A stretch of DNA of 64,000 nucleotides from Leptodactylus fallax (Eukaryota > Chordata > Amphibia > Anura > Leptodactylidae). Positions 23,762-33,735 of this stretch are shown piece after piece. The position numbers and the translations under genes were made by a program. The notes under the pieces were generated by a model. The model was not told where the DNA came from, did no database searches, and saw nothing but the letters and a program-made list of their open reading frames with translations. Location of the stretch: positions 162,857 to 226,856 of the forward strand of contig CAMRHE010001094.1 of NCBI GenBank assembly GCA_947044405.1, given 5' to 3'. Within the stretch, counting starts at the first letter, position 1. Each line of letters starts with the position of its first letter.

Positions 23762-24037
23762 CTGTGCAGGTAGATAGTGACGCCGGGTCTGATTCAGTGA
23801 TGTTATTGGCCGCTCTTGTATATACCATGAATGTATATAGTTGTAATGGTATTATATTTGTTATTGTAACTGATTCACTTGTTGTAAATATATCATATAT
23901 CACAGCCGATGATGGAGGGACCACGGTGCGAACTCGGTAGATATAAGATGCCTTATTCAAGTCAAGATTTCTCCACGACAGAGACACGGATGAGGAGGTC
24001 ATATTGAAAATATAGAATGATGATACCGGGTCTGGTA
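23762..24037 (-). CDS. FN3 exon, type A, module 3
   Basis: A 276-nt phase 1-1 exon after acceptor ttcttttag and before donor cacag/gtgagg. It begins VPDPVSSFYIFNMTSSSVSL and contains SLSWRNLDLN, KASYIYRVRTVVPPSS, ESVTITNI and YTFMVYTRAANNITESDPAS. It is nearly interchangeable with the module 1 copy over its second half. Confidence 0.9.
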
Positions 24038-24157
24038 CTAAAAGAAAGAAATAGAAACATTTAGTGTCTATACAATACAAGACTGCAGAATGTGGTAATG
24101 TCTAATGGGTAACCCCTACCCAAAACTGAGTCAAGTTAAAGTTTGCTGTAAACATAC

Positions 24158-24424
24158 GTGTATAGACAAATGTGCCGACAATTGAGCTCTGATACCCCCA
24201 GACTCCGACTGTCACCACGGTAATGATGTGGATAGTCCCTGATGTCAGGTTCTGGAGGGTGATATTTGTTACTTTACTTGTCACAGTCCAAGTGTTTGAA
24301 GAATTCGCATACATTATATTATAGGACTTATTCACACCGGTCATTTTTACTGGCTCCAGCCAAGATAACGTCAAGCTGTTTGTTCCAATTGTATTTATGG
24401 TTATGTTTCCTGGTGCAGTTGGAT
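24158..24424 (-). CDS. FN3 exon, type B, module 2
   Basis: A 267-nt phase 1-1 exon between acceptor ttcacacag and donor cac/gtatgt. It begins DPTAPGNITINTIGTNSLTL and contains LSWLEPVKMTG, NKSYNIMYANSS, TNITLQNLTSG and VTVGVWGYQSSIVG. The intron to the next type A exon is only 120 nt. Confidence 0.9.
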
Positions 24425-24624
24425 CTGTGTGAAGACAGTAATACAGATAGTAAGGCAACAACACCAATGCAAAGAAACAGCACAAGATCAAAGTAAGAAA
24501 AGTCTCATATAGTGATAAATAAATTGCCAAACCAGTTTTAAGAGAAAAATATCCACAAACTTCCACATATCTTCTTCTGAACGTTATAGACTGACATTAT
24601 ATTTGTCAGATGTACAATTTTACA

Positions 24625-24662
24625 ATGAATATACTGAAGAGCTGTATTCACAATTCTGCAGC
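24625..24662. repeat. Single partial unit related to the 97-bp satellite
   Basis: The phrase atatactgaagagctgtatt followed by cacaattctgca sits about 200 nt upstream of the module 2 type B exon. It matches the position of its counterparts in modules 1 and 3. Confidence 0.5.
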
Positions 24663-25217
24663 CTTGACCAAGTGCTTTGTTACAATCAATAGTTTGGTGC
24701 TTAAACCATCAGAGATCCTAAAAACTTCTAAAACTAAAAAAAATTTACACATTATTATGCGCAGGCATTAATAGTGATGACATATGTCCCTATGTGGGAT
24801 AGATAGGAGATATTATTAAACATAAAAGACTCATTCCAGACGGCCAGGTATATCTTAATATAACTGGGTACAAATTCTGCACCCTTTACTGTCCTGCAAT
24901 TCTAAAGGTAAGAATGGTTATTGAACCTATTTTACGAGTTCTATCATAAAGCCAACTTGTTCTTCTAACAAAGTCTTATTGGTTTGTAAATGATATTCTG
25001 CTTCAGCTTAACTGATGGGGTATGTAGGTGTACAGGAAGGTGACATCACAGGAAGGTGACATCACAGGTGCACAAGATAGTGTTGTCACTTATCTCCACT
25101 CATGTACTAACTATCATATCCCCCAAATCTTTAACCTGTTCCCGCCACCTTGGGAGACTGAAATTTTTTTGAAAATAAAGTTTAAGAACTGTTTTAAAAA
25201 TAATAGTATTTTTTATT

Positions 25218-26025
25218 AAAGGGGTTTTCCAGACAAAAATTATTTTTTACAAAAAGGTCTGTTAGTGCTATTAATGGATTAGAAAGTACACCCAAATACC
25301 TTTAACAGTGTTTTGAATGATTTCTGGATTTCTCTGGGAGCTCCTGGCATCTTCTGCATTTGTTTAAATGGTTTATCCTACAACTACCATGATACATTGC
25401 TCTTCACTCAGATCCCCCTCTCACTCCCTCCTCCTCCCTCTCTCACTCCCTCACACCCCCTTCCTGTCTCCGTTGCTAGGCTGCCCACTACTAGCTCTTC
25501 CCAACTAAATAACTCAGTGCACCCCCCCACCCCATTATACTTACCTGTGTTCCTGTCTCCTCCTCTTCTTCATGTCTGCCTGGAGTGAAAGAGCTGCTGG
25601 CTCTGCGCTGCAGGCCTCCCACGCTGCCTGGAGCCAGGCCCCTCGTCAGAAGTGACGTCATGGCTCAGTTCCAGACCGGAAGCAAGAGAAGCCAGGTAAG
25701 TATTGTGTGCCAGCTTCCCAGGCACTATTGCGCGAGCATGGGGGGCCAGTACACAGAAAGAAGAGGAAGCAGCTTTCCCTGAATGATGCGTCGGGCCAGG
25801 ATCCAGAGGAGATGGTAAGTACAATGGGGCTGGGGGAGGCGAGGCCTTTACACTGACGTAACGGGTCAGGATATGGATTAGACTGAAGACCTGTTACATC
25901 ACCGAAAAGGTAAAAAATGTAATATATGTAGGTCACATGACCTACATATATTACTGAAAAACTATATAATATAGAAAAAAAGATATATTAGAAATTGTTG
26001 ATTTATCCTGGACAACCCCTCTAAT
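25218..26025. mobile_element. TTAA-type MITE, about 0.8 kb
   Basis: The left end ttaaaggggttttccagac and the right end atcctggacaacccctctaa are imperfect inverted repeats. A CT-rich internal block (about 25,410-25,460) and a GC-richer middle are included. No transposase is present. The insertion enlarges the C-to-B intron of receptor module 2 to 2.5 kb. Confidence 0.7.
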
Positions 26026-26948
26026 GAATAATAATCAAAAATTGATAGATGTCTTTGCGTCCATAAAGCTACGAATTATTAAGATATACAATATTTTATC
26101 CCACACAGTGAATGCTGTTAGAAGAGTGCAATGCTAGAATTGTTTTGGTCACCTTGTGTGATCAAAACGTTTATGCGCCCCAAAACTGATGGTACTGATA
26201 TCTCCAGCACTGGGGGGGCATACCGGCATACATTCTAGCTGTATATAATATTGCTGGTGCCAGAGGATGTGAAAGGTCCTCCTTAAATCTCTTCTATACT
26301 GTTATTGGAGATAACCACACCTTGCAAGATATGAGTTAAAAAGACCCTTCTTAGGTAGCTCCAGCACTGTTATTGAATCAATGCTGCAGTGTGCATGGTA
26401 CCCGACCACCACTCCATTCAGAATGGGGGCAAAGTTCCCACATTCTCCCGATTGATAGGAGTCTGAGCAGCTTCCCCGCCTCCCAATCTGCAAGATATGC
26501 TCTATCCTGTGAAGCCCATATGGGAAATCCATAAATCTTTTTAGAGTATATAAATTATAAAATGGTGTACAAGACCTTTGACTTTGACTGTTAAATCTAT
26601 TGATGCACCTGTTGTACCATAGAGGCAGCCCAAGCCACTGCTATAGGTCCCCTGCAGAGACAGGACCCAGCACTGATTGGTTCTGCCCCTGTTTTAATAA
26701 CCGGTGAGAACCTGCACAGGAATGGGATCTCCAGAGGTACTAAAATGTTGGCGAACAAGGTAGTGGGAAATGTAGTTGAGCCTTGAACATGAGATCTGGG
26801 CCCCAGGACTTTCTGTCATAGGTGGTTATAAGTGTAGTGGTGTCAATAAGCTCCGGAAGGACTGTATTTTTATCATTGCTATGGGGTCCTCAATTCTCTA
26901 GATATGGCACAGTCACTAATGCAGTTGTCTGATTGCCATGATACTTAC

Positions 26949-27197
26949 ATGTGGCCCCTACCATCGAGGCATGTATACGGCCACAGCTAACACTCTGTGC
27001 AATGACAGTTACATTATATTCTCTTCCTGGTAGTAATCCTCTGAGAACCACTTCTGTATCAGCAGTTTGTATCTTGTTATCTTCGGCTCCTATTATATAG
27101 ATTTGATAATCCACATTTTCTGCTGGTGGTGTCCATGTTACTCCAAGAGTATCTACCGACTGGTAGTTGTACAGTGTGATGGAGATTAAATCAGCAA
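26949..27197 (-). CDS. FN3 exon, type C, module 2
   Basis: A 249-nt phase 1-1 exon after acceptor cattcttag and before donor acat/gtaagt. It begins VADLISITLYNYQSVDTLGV and contains WTPPAENVDYQ, LRGLLPGREYNVTV and a CGRIHASMVGATCK close. It lies 107 nt downstream of the type A exon of its module. Confidence 0.9.
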
Positions 27198-27304
27198 CTA
27201 AGAATGGGCAAAAGGAGATAAAAGTTAAAATGTAAATGTACACTGAATGTGTATTACTATTCTAAGTACTGATATGTACACAGCTGATATCACATTTTAC
27301 TCAC

Positions 27305-27577
27305 GTGTGCAGGTAGATAGTAACACCGGGTATGATTCAGTGATGTTATTGGCCGCTCTTGTATATATTTGGAATAAATATGACTGGAATGGAGATAAAT
27401 TTGTTATTGTAGTTGATTCACTTGTTGTAAAAATATCATATATGTCCTCTGATGAGGGAGGAATGACGTGGACTCTGTAGATATAAGACGCCTTATTCAA
27501 ATCATCATGAGTCCACGACAGAGACACGGAAGAGGAGGTCGAATTGGTGATCAATAATGACGGTATTATATTGGGTT
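27305..27577 (-). CDS. FN3 exon, type A, module 2
   Basis: A 273-nt phase 1-1 exon after acceptor ttctttcag and before donor cacac/gtgagt. It begins EPNIIPSLLITNSTSSSVSL and contains SLSWTHDDLNKASYIYRV, ESTTITNLSP and IYTRAANNITESYPVLLSTC. It is one codon shorter than the other type A exons. Confidence 0.9.
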
Positions 27578-28360
27578 CTGAAAGAAAAAGTATAGACATT
27601 TAGTGCCTGTACAATATGAGGCACAGCACAGTATTCTCTAATAGGTAACCCCTGCCCAAAACCTGAGCCGCAACACCAGGCATCAGCCCCATAATATATC
27701 AAACCTATGTCCTCATTCACATCGTTATATAATATATAAGGAAATATCAAAATGCATTAAGGGTGGAGAAAGAAAGCAGGGTCATAAATACAATAATATG
27801 AAATGAGTGCAAGTTTTCTTATCTTTACAAACCCACAGAATTAAAGGGGGGATACAAGTTTGTTGTATCAGTACTTAATAGATATGTCCTCATAGATGTG
27901 CGGTATTATATACCACTAGAAAACCGACAGTGCGCTGAATTCAGGTATGAGCACCGGTGCTGGCGATATCAGTGCTGTTAATTTCGGTACCGATATCTCC
28001 CCACTGTCAGAAGAGCGGGCCTTACAGCTCAACGTCATCGCTGGGCTGTAAGGAACCCCCCACCTGACAGCACAAGTCTATTGAAGAATACTGTCAGGGA
28101 GAGCATTCCTCACAGCCCAGAGGTGACACTAGGCTGTAAGGCCCGCAATTCTAAGAGTGGGGAGATATACTGTAGGTGCTGATATCTCCAGCTCATACCA
28201 GGAAAGCCGACAGTGCACTGAATTCAGCCCACTGTTGGTTTTCTAGCGGTATATAATACTGTACATCTATGAGGACATGAAAGGTCCTCTTTAAGAGTTT
28301 GAGAAATTAAATTAAAGGTCTTACTCCTTTCAGATGGCATGAGAAGACAAGGAAACCTAC

Positions 28361-28639
28361 TTGTATAAACAGATGTGCTGACAGGTGAGCTCTGATACCC
28401 CAGGACTCCGACTGTCACCACAGTAATGGTGTAGTAAGTCCCTGATGTCAGGCTCTGAAGGGTGACTCTTGTTGTGTTATTTGGCACAGTCCAAGTGCCT
28501 GAAGAATTCCCATAGCTTATATTATAGGATTTATTCACACCGGCCATATCTACTGGTTCCATCCAAGATAATGTCAGGCTGTTTGTCCCCATAAAGGATA
28601 AATCTGGGATAAAGGTTAAGTTTCCTGGTGGAGTTGGAT
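28361..28639 (-). CDS. FN3 exon, type B, module 1
   Basis: A 279-nt phase 1-1 exon between acceptor tctttacacag and donor caa/gtaggt. It begins DPTPPGNLTFIPDLSFMGTN and is four codons longer than the other type B exons because of an insertion near the B strand. It then has LTLSWMEPVDMAG, NKSYNISYGNSSGTW, TRVTLQSLTSG and VTVGVLGYQSSPVS. The reading frame is intact. Confidence 0.9.
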
Positions 28640-28840
28640 CTGTGTAAAGACAGTAATACAGACAAGGGGGGACACAAGATGAAAGTAAAATAAAAAAAAA
28701 GTAAGTAAAAAATCATAAAAAATATTTCAAATAAATTGCCAAACCTTAATTTTAAGTGTATAAAATTGTTTCACATATCTGATGTCCCTCTGAACTTTAT
28801 AAACTAATATTATATTTGTCAGATGCACAGTTTTCGTTAT

Positions 28841-28880
28841 ATGAATATACTGCAGAGCTGCATTCACAGTTCTGCAGGCT
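28841..28880. repeat. Single partial unit related to the 97-bp satellite
   Basis: The phrase gaatatactgcagagctgca followed by ttcacagttctgcagg occurs about 200 nt upstream of the module 1 type B exon, as in modules 2 and 3. Confidence 0.6.
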
Positions 28881-29738
28881 TGTCCAGATGCTGTGTATGT
28901 GTCTGAGGGGATCGTGAAGTTTATTCTATTTAGGGAGTCTCCCTCCCCACAGGTATGTGGCTGAAAATGGGGGATTTCTACAGAGTTAATCAACTACTGA
29001 ACTATGTTACATTTATCTGTAACTCTATTCTTTACCAATGACTTTTAAGTAAATAATTTTTATATTGCAACCAGAGTATGTTGCTATCGCTCCTTCACAG
29101 TGTTACAAGCTCACTGTTCTACACGGTTTCTGTAACTTCCATTAATTTCTATGGGAGTTATAGAAACAACGTAGCAGAGAGTTTGACGTAAAACCCGACC
29201 ACTGCTGGGCATCATCTGGGAAGGGGGTGAGCAACGAGACAGAGTTTAGGGGGTTCATTTTAGACATAGGTGTTGGTTCTGGAGGTGAGACCCACATCTG
29301 ACATTTATGGCATATCCTTCATGGTGACACCACATCATGGGGGGCAGAAGTGATGAGGAGACAATGCGGAAATGACTGAAATGGGTAACGTGACACCCAT
29401 CCAAATCTGGAAAATAGTAGGCAAGTTTAATAGGGTGCCAAAGTTTCATTTCATGACATTTTTAGACTGTAGAGAAGAGAACTGCACTGGTTGGAGTTGT
29501 CCCCAATGTAATGGGTAGTAAGAACGTCAGAGATGGGTTCTCCACTGGTACTAAAATCTTGACGGCAAGTTAGTGTACAATATAGTCGAGTCAAGAACAT
29601 AAGATATAGCCCTAGGACTTCTTGTCACAGGTGGTTAAGAGTTTAGTGTCAATAAGCTCCAGAATGGATTTTATCATTGCTATGGGGCCATACAAGCCAC
29701 GAACAATAATGGTATTACATGATCGCAACAATACTCAC

Positions 29739-29981
29739 TTGTGGCCCCTGTCACTGAAGCAAATGTGCGGTCGCAGTTCGGACTGAATGTTTGTACAGTA
29801 ATATTATATTCTCTGCCTGGTAGTAATCCCGTGAAATTCACTTGTGTAATATCACTTGATAATACAATATCTCCTGTTAGAAAGATCAAATACTGTACAT
29901 TTGCTGCTGGTTGGGTCCATGTTGCTCCAAGAGTATCAACTGTTTGGTAATTGTCCAGTGTGATGGGGGTTATGTCGGGAA
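29739..29981 (-). CDS. FN3 exon, type C, module 1
   Basis: A 243-nt phase 1-1 exon after acceptor gatcttag and before donor acaa/gtgagt. It begins VPDITPITLDNYQTVDTLGA and contains WTQPAANVQY, NFTGLLPGREYNITVQTF and a CDRTFASVTGATS close. It lacks the final cysteine of the TATC(E) motif, which is serine here. It lies 143 nt downstream of the type A exon. Confidence 0.9.
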
Positions 29982-30124
29982 CTAAGATCGGACAAAAGAA
30001 GGTAAAAGTTAAAATGCAATGTTACCTAGAAGTTCCATTTAGTAAATGTGTATTACTAATATACTGCAATTACTCATATTTTATATACATAGCTGATATC
30101 ACATTTTACTCAGCAAGTTCTCAC

Positions 30125-30400
30125 TTGTGCAGATAAGTAGGGACACCCCGTCTGATTCGGTGATGTTATCAGCAGCCCTTGTATATATTACAAATGTATA
30201 TCGGTCTAATGGTAATGTATTCATTATTGTAGCTGATTCACTTGTCGGAAATATATCATATATCACTGCTGATGATGGAGGGACAACGGTGTGGACTCTG
30301 TAGATATAAGACGCCTTATTCGAATCAGCATTACTCCATGACAGAGACACGGAAGAGGAGGCCACATTGGTGATATAGATTGATGATACCGGGTCTGGTT
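30125..30400 (-). CDS. FN3 exon, type A, module 1
   Basis: A 276-nt phase 1-1 exon after acceptor ttctttcag and before donor cacaa/gtgaga. It begins EPDPVSSIYITNVASSSVSL and contains SLSWSNADSNKASYIYRV, ESATIMNTLPL and FVIYTRAADNITESDGVSLL. It is the first of the twelve modular FN3 exons. Confidence 0.9.
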
Positions 30401-30479
30401 CTGAAAGAAAAGAAATACAAAAATTTTGTATCGATACAATGTGAAAGCAGCTCGTAGTATTATCTAATTGGTAACCTCT

Positions 30480-31650
30480 GCCCAAAAGATTGTGTTTTTT
30501 TGTCTTGTTTAATTGCCTGAAGTAGGTTGGTTTACTATGGTCAGCCTGGACCTCCAGGGATCAAGGTGAAGTCCTTCCAGAAGAACAACATTCTGGAAAT
30601 CTGAGTAGACCAGCCTTGCATAATCTTTCATCTGCAGGATCTTGTTAACTTTCCCAAACCAGTAGGGCACTAATGGCCATTTGGAAGACCTCTAACGGAC
30701 CAGGATGAGGACTTTTGTCCCATTTAATAAATGTATAAGTAGGGACATAGGTCCGAATCAAAGCCAGCCCATTATCAATGGAGAGATCTGTTTTCAGACC
30801 TTGGTGCAACTCCAGAAGATAAGTATTGTAGGATGGTCCTTCTTCCGGACTGCAGCACCAACAAAGGTGGGATGACTGTGGATAAATTGTGGTGGTACTT
30901 TGTATTCAGGTCAGGATAAGAGGGTATGTCTTAGACGGGAGGTTACCAGAGAACGAATGAGATAACTAGTATGATTGGTAACCTGTCAAAGGTGGCAGGT
31001 CATGGGTTTTAAGAGGTATGGTCCACTCAACCACTTCTCATCTCCCAAGCTTTAAAGGTGGGATCCTAGTTGTAGACTGAAATCTTGATTTCTCAGTACT
31101 GGAATGAACAGGAATGGGGAGATTAAGAGAATGGTATGATCCAAGGTGATGAGTCTTCATCAGTCTGGAATGTTGGAGGTCAACCCATGGAAGGCAAGCA
31201 TGGAGAATGTGTAAAACTGCTTGTTTAACTGAGACCTATGCTTTCGGCATGGGTGACGGCACCAGTCTATCAGTGTAAGATGGTTAGCTGCATGATGCCA
31301 CTCCACATCTAGTAGGGTTAGTTCTCTTTATAGCTTAGATCTTGTCAGTGTCTTTCCTTCCTTAACCTGGGGAATTTGGCTTATTAAATGAACATGATGA
31401 AAAGCTTACGAACCTCTTTTAAAAGGTGGATGTGGACTGGAAGGGTCTTAAGTGGACACCATAATCTAGGAAGGACAGTCATTTTTAACATAGTAATGCA
31501 CCTGAACCATAAAAAATACCCATTGACCACTTGGACTGATCTGTCTTCAGGTCTTGGAGGGGAATTTAGTGGGTAGATTGGATCTAATTTTTGGCGCACA
31601 GATAGGTAATGAAGTCTGGGGTGCACCAAAAGGGAATTATCCCTTTAAGT
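30480..31650 (-). mobile_element. L1-like LINE fragment (3' part of reverse transcriptase ORF)
   Basis: On the minus strand near 31,390-31,500 the frame reads ITMLKMTVLPRLWCPLKTLP followed by a KLFIMFI-like end. This matches the conserved region just after the L1 RT domain (IKMxxLPRxLYLFxxLP...FIW). Further downstream, in broken frames, comes DVEWHHAANHLTLIDWC, which resembles the following L1 block with YYxAAxL and IxxW. Stops and frameshifts show it is dead. It sits in the intron between the N-terminal domain exon and FN3 module 1. Confidence 0.65.
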
Positions 31651-32690
31651 ACAATTCCGTAGAGATTTAAAATGCTACAAATTTTTTTGCGGATATTTTT
31701 GATGACCGTCCCATTCATTTGCATAAGTCTTGCATTTCCTATCATAGAAATATATGTAATGATTTCATAGTGTTGACTCGCAAAATATGTGGCAAAAACA
31801 GCTATTCATGTAAAAATAGACTTGTAGTTGTTTATAGTGTTTTGACCTTTATGGGGATTGTGTGATTTTAAGATAAAGAGTATACAGGAAAATTCCTGTC
31901 GGGCAAATATTTACGGTGTGAAACCAAACAGGACCGGTGAGTTTCTGGAAACATGTTTGGTCACTTCCTTGTCCCCATGTGACAATCTGCGGATTACTAA
32001 AAGTGTATTAGAAGAGAAAAAAGTGCAAAAAATGTGAATAAGACTCAGAAAACTTTCAAGCCAGGTAGGTTGTTAGAATGTTTTGGGTTAAGTGACAGCC
32101 AGAAATACTGGAAATATCAGCAGATAGAAGGAAAGATTTAGGTTCAATTGAAACCAAAATTTTTGGAAAATATGTAATGAATCCAACTTGTTACAAACCA
32201 GTTAGCTCAACTCTATTCTTCACTAAAGATTACCACCAAGAAGAATCAAATGGCACAATCCATGGCACTTTAAATTTTGGAAAGTTTTAACTGGAAATTT
32301 ATCCAAAATGACCTTTTAGCGTGCCATTAATACATGTGACAAGATCGCATGAACGTGAACCACCACCACTTTCGAATTGACATTAATGTCAATGGTCCAC
32401 TATGTAGTTCGCTGTGTTAGAGCACTAACATACGAGCTCTATAACTGTGGAATTTGGCAGGGGTCAACTTCACACTCCAAGTGATGTGATTTTTTTTACT
32501 CCTTCCCTTTTTAAACTTTTAAGGCCTTCAGTCTTAGTTTCATCCCGCAAAGACAAATACAGGTAAAACACTTGCTACAAAAACATTTTCTGATATTTTT
32601 ATAGCACCTGCATATTTCACACAGTAATGCATATAGAAAGTATTTGCTCATATCAATTCCTCAGTCATCACAGGTATTTAAATAAAGTAA
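31651..32690. other. No gene seen; receptor intron
   Basis: Part of the intron between the N-terminal domain exon (32,696-32,926) and the first FN3 module. I see no supported structure. Confidence 0.5.
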
Positions 32691-32695
32691 CTTAC

Positions 32696-32926
32696 TGGTG
32701 GTGGCGTTGCGACAGCAGCTGGTTGTGTCATCTCCATACCGGATAACATACTGGGTACCAGGCCCAAATCTCATGAGTGACGTGTTATTATAGCTGTTAT
32801 CAGATGCCTGAATCAGGTTCCCATTTATATCAGTTATATTCTGCAGGAAGAATCCCGCCGTCAGTCCTGTGATGGATATCTGGGTGGTGGACGCCAGGAC
32901 TCTGATTGTTTGGCATTCTGGTATAT
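32696..32926 (-). CDS. N-terminal ectodomain exon of the FN3 receptor
   Basis: A 231-nt phase 1-1 exon between acceptor tgtattacag and donor cacca/gtaagt. In frame with the micro-exon it reads DIPECQTIRVLASTTQISIT, then GLTAGFFLQNITDINGN, RFGPGTQYVIRYGDD and a TSCCRNATT end. It has FN3-like strand spacing but three or four cysteines (PEC, SCC) that the later FN3 exons lack, so it is a distinct, probably disulphide-bonded N-terminal domain. Candidate glycosylation sites are NIT, NNT and NAT. The function is not known from sequence. It could contribute to ligand binding as the membrane-distal domain. Confidence 0.8.
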
Positions 32927-33056
32927 CTGTAATACATAAGATATTTGCTCAGCAGGCAGGACAAACAGGAATGGGATGGGGAGACACTGACTGAGCTGTC
33001 CTGGGCTGCCTGCATGGCAGACGTTATCCATCTGCAGAAGTCCTAAGTGCAAATAT

Positions 33057-33421
33057 ACAGGTGCATCTCAATAATTTAGAATATCTTTGAAACATTCATT
33101 CATTTCAGTAATTCAATTCATAATCAGCGTCTTCCATGATTGTGTGTCCTACTGAACCAGACTGAGGGGCCATTTAAAGTCTTAGGAAACCTTGGTAGGT
33201 GACACTGAATTTACAATACTGAACTTTTTTACAATATTCTAATTTTCTTAGATTTTGGTTTTCATTACCTGTAATCAATAATCAACATTTACAGAAATAA
33301 AACACTTGAAATAGAACACTCTGTGTGTAATGAATCTAGAAAATATAGGTCATTTTTTAAATTTAATTACTGAAAAAAATAAACATTTCAAAGAGATTCT
33401 AATTTATTGAGATGCTCCTGT
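33057..33421. mobile_element. TA-flanked MITE, about 365 bp
   Basis: The left end caggtgcatctcaataattt and the right end aatttattgagatgctcctg are inverted repeats flanked by TA, as for Tc1/mariner-type elements. No coding capacity. It lies in the intron between the micro-exon and the N-terminal domain exon. Confidence 0.8.
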
Positions 33422-33735
33422 ATGTGTTTATAAAGTCTAATATTCGTATGTGTGTGTAATGTGTGTAAATGTATATGTGTAATGTGTAGGTGTATAATGT
33501 GTTTGTATGTGTGTGTAATGAGTGTAAATGTAGGTGTGTAATGTGTATGTGTAATGTGCTTATATGTATGTGTAATGTGTGTAAATGTATGTGTGTAATG
33601 TGTATATGTGTAATGTTTTTGTACTGTGGGTAAATATATAAATGTATAAAGTGTATGTATGTGTGTAATGTGTTTGTGTGTATGTATAATGTGTATATAT
33701 AATGTGTATGTATATGTGTAATAAGTATATTGTTA
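33422..33735. repeat. TG-rich low-complexity tract
   Basis: Variants of tgtgtaatgtgtgtaaatgt repeat irregularly. The 124-aa and 89-aa minus-strand frames here are low-complexity (HIHTHYIYT-type) and are not genes. Confidence 0.85.
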
